DNA of 6,742 bases from Solobacterium sp. (GTDB taxonomy: Bacteria > Bacillota_I > Bacilli_A > Erysipelotrichales > Erysipelotrichaceae). Where the stretch lies: assembly GCA_016280695.1 (NCBI GenBank), contig JAEEHG010000206.1:1-6742 (forward strand), written 5' to 3'. Shown piece after piece: positions 4,693-6,742 of the stretch (position 1 is its first letter; each line of letters opens with the position of its first letter). The position numbers and the translations under genes were made by a program. The notes under the pieces were generated by a model. The model saw only the letters and a list, made by a program, of their open reading frames with translations, had not been told where the DNA came from and searched no databases.

Positions 4693-6173
4693 AGGTCCTC
4701 CTCTTCGCCAAACAGCATTTTTTCCGTAAAGATCTGATTGAAATCCGGATGGCCGGACAGTTCGAGATACTGACACCGGTTCCGGATGGTTTCCAGTTCG
4801 CTCCGCCTGCGGGGATCCAACAGGATCATGGCCGCCCCGCTCAGGGCCGCATCACCGATACAGACGGTACGGGCCTGCAGTTCCGGCGGGATCATGCCGA
4901 TCGCCGCCGCGCTGACCGGGTTCAGGGCATTGCCGAAGCCGCCGGCCAGCAGGACTTCACTGACTTCTTCCGCAGCAATCCCGGCGGCCTGCAGCAGAAT
5001 CTCAATGCCGGCTGCCACCGCCGCCTTGGCCAGCTGCAGCTGCCGCACATCCTCCGGCCGCAGCACCACCCTGTCCGACAGATGGAAGATGCCGTTGCCG
5101 TTGTCATCTGCCGACATATATTTCCGCCACGCTGCCGGCACTTCCTCCGGGCCCAGCAGCAGGCCGGTCTCATCCACGATTCCCTCCTGCAGCAGGACAC
5201 CGAGGAGGTCGATCAGCCCGGAGCCGCATATGCCTTCGGCTTCCGTATCACCGATCACATCATAATGCAGGCTGCCGTCATCTGCCGTCACCCGGGCAAC
5301 CGCCCCGGCAATGCCCGGCATCCCGCAGGTAATCCCGGCGCCTTCAAACGCCGGACCCGAAGCCACGGCACAGCAGTAAACCGTATCACCCTGCCGCAGG
5401 GCCATCTCCCCGTTGGTGCCGATATCCAGGAACAGCCTGGTCCTGTCACCGGCCAGGATATCCGCCGCCAGCAGACCGGCTGTAATATCCCCGCCGACGT
5501 ACCCGGCCACACATGGCATGAAGGTCACACCCGGCACCTCACCGCCGTCCGTGAACAGGGTCAGCGGGGTAAACGGAGACCGGGCAATGGAGACCGGGGA
5601 CAGTCCGGCCGCAATATGTTCCATGACCGTATTGCCGGCGATCACCAGCGGTACATCGGCCCCGGCTGCCGCCCTGATCTGCTTCATGACTGCATCATGC
5701 AGGACACGCAGGCCGTCCGGGTGGTCCATGCAGTACTGCATGCGGGTAATCACATCCGCGCCATATGGCCGCTGGGCATTCCAGATACCTGCAGTGCGCA
5801 GTTCGTTCCCGTCGGCCAGATCATATGTCCTGACCACGATCGTCGTTGTCCCGAGATCCACGGCCGCGCCGATGCCGCTGCGGCCCGGCTGCACCGTCAG
5901 CCGGTTTACCCCGGCAGTCAGGATCTCTCCCCCGGTTTCTGCCGGGATGATGATTTCCTTCACCCCATCAGCTTTTGCCCGGCAGGCCAGGACATCCCGC
6001 TCACCGTGCTCGTCCCGGATCCAGACACGGCATTTGCCGCAGGTGCCGTTGCCGCCGCAGGGGGCACTGAGCCGCCACCCGGCCTGCCGCAGGACAGCCA
6101 GCAGACGGTCGCCTGCCGCCGCCGTGACTTCACCGGTTTCCGGACCTGATATTACCTTGATGACCTGCGCCAT
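4683..6173 (-). CDS. RACo-like corrinoid reductive activase ([2Fe-2S] ferredoxin plus ASKHA/DUF4445 ATPase), 496 aa
   Basis: The family spends ATP to drive low-potential electron transfer from its iron-sulfur cluster to Co(II) corrinoid, restoring the active Co(I) form of methyl-carrying proteins. Residues 1-90 are a plant-type ferredoxin with ligands Cys39, Cys45, Cys48 and Cys64 (C-x5-C-x2-C-x15-C). The ASKHA ATPase follows: VDLGTTT (105-111), LDIGTNGE (249-256), GAGITCGM (278-285), GICGSGL (314-320) and LLAGGFGN (408-415), with the usual tail ELSGHPDF near 471-478. The characterised RACo is about 630 residues and has a linker and middle domain between ferredoxin and ATPase; here the ATPase starts almost at once, so that domain seems absent. 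The ATG at 6171-6173 has AGGTGAGG upstream; a frame extended to 6230 gives no domain and crosses the candidate promoter. It is first in the operon with the methyltransferase, which suggests its client corrinoid serves that enzyme. Confidence 0.92.
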   Translation of the reverse strand: MAQVIKVISGPETGEVTAAAGDRLLAVLRQAGWRLSAPCGGNGTCGKCRVWIRDEHGERDVLACRAKADGVKEIIIPAETGGEILTAGVNRLTVQPGRSGIGAAVDLGTTTIVVRTYDLADGNELRTAGIWNAQRPYGADVITRMQYCMDHPDGLRVLHDAVMKQIRAAAGADVPLVIAGNTVMEHIAAGLSPVSIARSPFTPLTLFTDGGEVPGVTFMPCVAGYVGGDITAGLLAADILAGDRTRLFLDIGTNGEMALRQGDTVYCCAVASGPAFEGAGITCGMPGIAGAVARVTADDGSLHYDVIGDTEAEGICGSGLIDLLGVLLQEGIVDETGLLLGPEEVPAAWRKYMSADDNGNGIFHLSDRVVLRPEDVRQLQLAKAAVAAGIEILLQAAGIAAEEVSEVLLAGGFGNALNPVSAAAIGMIPPELQARTVCIGDAALSGAAMILLDPRRRSELETIRNRCQYLELSGHPDFNQIFTEKMLFGEEEDLWK

Positions 6174-6218
6174 ATTTCCCCTCACCTGCTGATGCTCCCC
6201 GGTTTTTTCTTGCATAAA

Positions 6219-6226
6219 ATTATAAT
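6219..6226. promoter_or_regulatory. Overlapping divergent -10 boxes between the activase and DUF2284 genes
   Basis: The palindrome ATTATAAT offers a perfect TATAAT on both strands, 6219-6224 on minus and 6221-6226 on plus. This is in the only AT-rich patch of the 102-base gap between the divergent starts. Predicted leaders are about 40 bases each way. Neither strand shows a convincing -35, so activator dependence or a different plus-strand box such as TACAAT (6226-6231) is possible. The shared site would make the two transcripts compete. Confidence 0.45.
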
Positions 6227-6275
6227 ACAATAAAAGTCAGATGCAGCGCGATACACGGCTGCGGAGGTAACGGAA

Positions 6276-6742
6276 ATGCCAGGTGATCTGCTCCGGCTGG
6301 CGGAGGAAATCGGTTTCTCCCATTATGCCGAACTCAACATGAATGCCCTGATTGCCCGGTCCGAAATCCGGGACATGTGCATTACCGGAAAATGTCAGCG
6401 CTACGGGAAAAGCTGGAGCTGTCCGCCGGCCTGCGGCAGCCTGGAAACCTGTGCGGCCCGCATGCGGCAGTATTCATCCGGCATCCTTGTGCAGACAACG
6501 GCCCTGATGGAAGACGAATTCGATATGGAAACCGTCAACTTGACCGGAAAGAAGCACAAGGAGATGTTCATGACCCTGGCCCGGCAGACCCGGATGCTGT
6601 ATCCGGACTGCCTGCCCCTGACCGCCGGGTCCTGCACCCTCTGCCGGAAATGCACTTATCCGGCAAAGCCCTGCCGGTTCCCCGACCGCCGTTTCGCCTC
6701 CATGGAAGCCTTCGGCCTGCTGGTCAGCGATGTCTGCCTGCA
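6276..6742 (+). CDS. DUF2284 cysteine-rich metal-binding protein, N-terminal 155 residues, cut by window edge
   Basis: The frame is open from the ATG at 6276 to the right edge (155 codons plus two bases). GGAGG lies 8 bases upstream. Two cysteine clusters mark the DUF2284 family of predicted metal-binding proteins. Cys40-x8-Cys49-x3-Cys53-x5-Cys59 contains YGKSWSCPPACG. Cys120-x2-Cys123-x2-Cys126-x6-Cys133 contains GSCTLCRKCTYP and PCRFP. The second cluster has the spacing of a [4Fe-4S]-type site; the first may hold another cluster or a metal. It has no signal peptide and is presumably cytosolic. No member's biochemistry is known to me. Being divergent from the corrinoid activase, it may take part in electron delivery to or maturation of the corrinoid methyl-transfer system (inference). 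The C-terminal part is outside the window. Confidence 0.88.
   Translation, partial: MPGDLLRLAEEIGFSHYAELNMNALIARSEIRDMCITGKCQRYGKSWSCPPACGSLETCAARMRQYSSGILVQTTALMEDEFDMETVNLTGKKHKEMFMTLARQTRMLYPDCLPLTAGSCTLCRKCTYPAKPCRFPDRRFASMEAFGLLVSDVCL

Noticed and set aside
4693..4776. Upstream extension of the methyltransferase frame by 28 codons
   Set aside because: It overlaps the activase coding sequence, has no family similarity, and the ATG at 4690-4692 has an excellent GAGGAGG site just upstream.
4749..6149. Long open frame on the plus strand (466 codons)
   Set aside because: It lies opposite the activase gene, which has a complete set of ferredoxin and ASKHA motifs. The frame is a by-product of high GC, and its translation is Arg/Pro/His/Gly-rich with no family signal.
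6174..6230. Upstream extension of the activase frame by 19 codons
   Set aside because: It crosses the AT-rich promoter patch. The ferredoxin domain begins naturally at the ATG at 6171-6173, which has a good AGGTGAGG site.
6174..6275. Cobalamin or S-box riboswitch controlling the activase operon
   Set aside because: The whole divergent gap is 102 bases and the predicted leaders are about 40 bases, too short for either element, and no B12-box-like sequence was seen.

Overview
The window looks like chromosome of a GC-rich, probably anaerobic, low-oxygen-tolerance member of the Bacillota (Firmicutes). The reasons are strong AGGAGG-type ribosome binding sites, intrinsic terminators after most units, a clostridial-type RACo-like corrinoid activase, a DUF2284 metal-binding protein and an M16C (PreP-like) peptidase. 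Erysipelotrichales-like origin is a guess from protein flavour only. No RNA genes, insertion sequences, CRISPR arrays or phage genes were seen.

Layout, left to right. All genes but the last are on the minus strand, so transcription runs from high to low coordinates. At 1-773 there is a two-gene unit: a pyridoxamine-5'-phosphate-oxidase-fold flavin protein, followed 8 bases later by the N-terminus of an M16C metallopeptidase cut by the window edge. At 836-1687 is a patatin-like phospholipase with a terminator overlapping its stop codon. At 1783-2802 is a PLP enzyme of the D-cysteine desulfhydrase / ACC deaminase family with a strong terminator. Its 5' leader (2803-2880) holds a long imperfect hairpin ending in a T-run, a possible attenuator.

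From 2979 to 6173 lies a corrinoid/methionine-type operon. It is transcribed in the order RACo-like reductive activase (4683-6173), homocysteine S-methyltransferase-domain protein (3475-4692, overlapping the activase by 10 bases), then a small alanine/lysine/glutamate-rich helical repeat protein (2979-3443), and ends at a perfect-stem terminator. A DUF2284 cysteine-rich protein (6276 to the right edge) is transcribed divergently from a shared AT-rich promoter region.

Working model (inference): the activase reductively rescues oxidised Co(II) corrinoid, and the zinc methyltransferase moves the methyl group from the corrinoid to homocysteine. The corrinoid-binding and methyl-donor-binding parts are not in this window and must be supplied in trans. 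The most interesting points are the methyltransferase's shrunken C-terminal region, which resembles a decayed pterin-binding domain, the unusually short activase, and the helical repeat protein in the same transcription unit.
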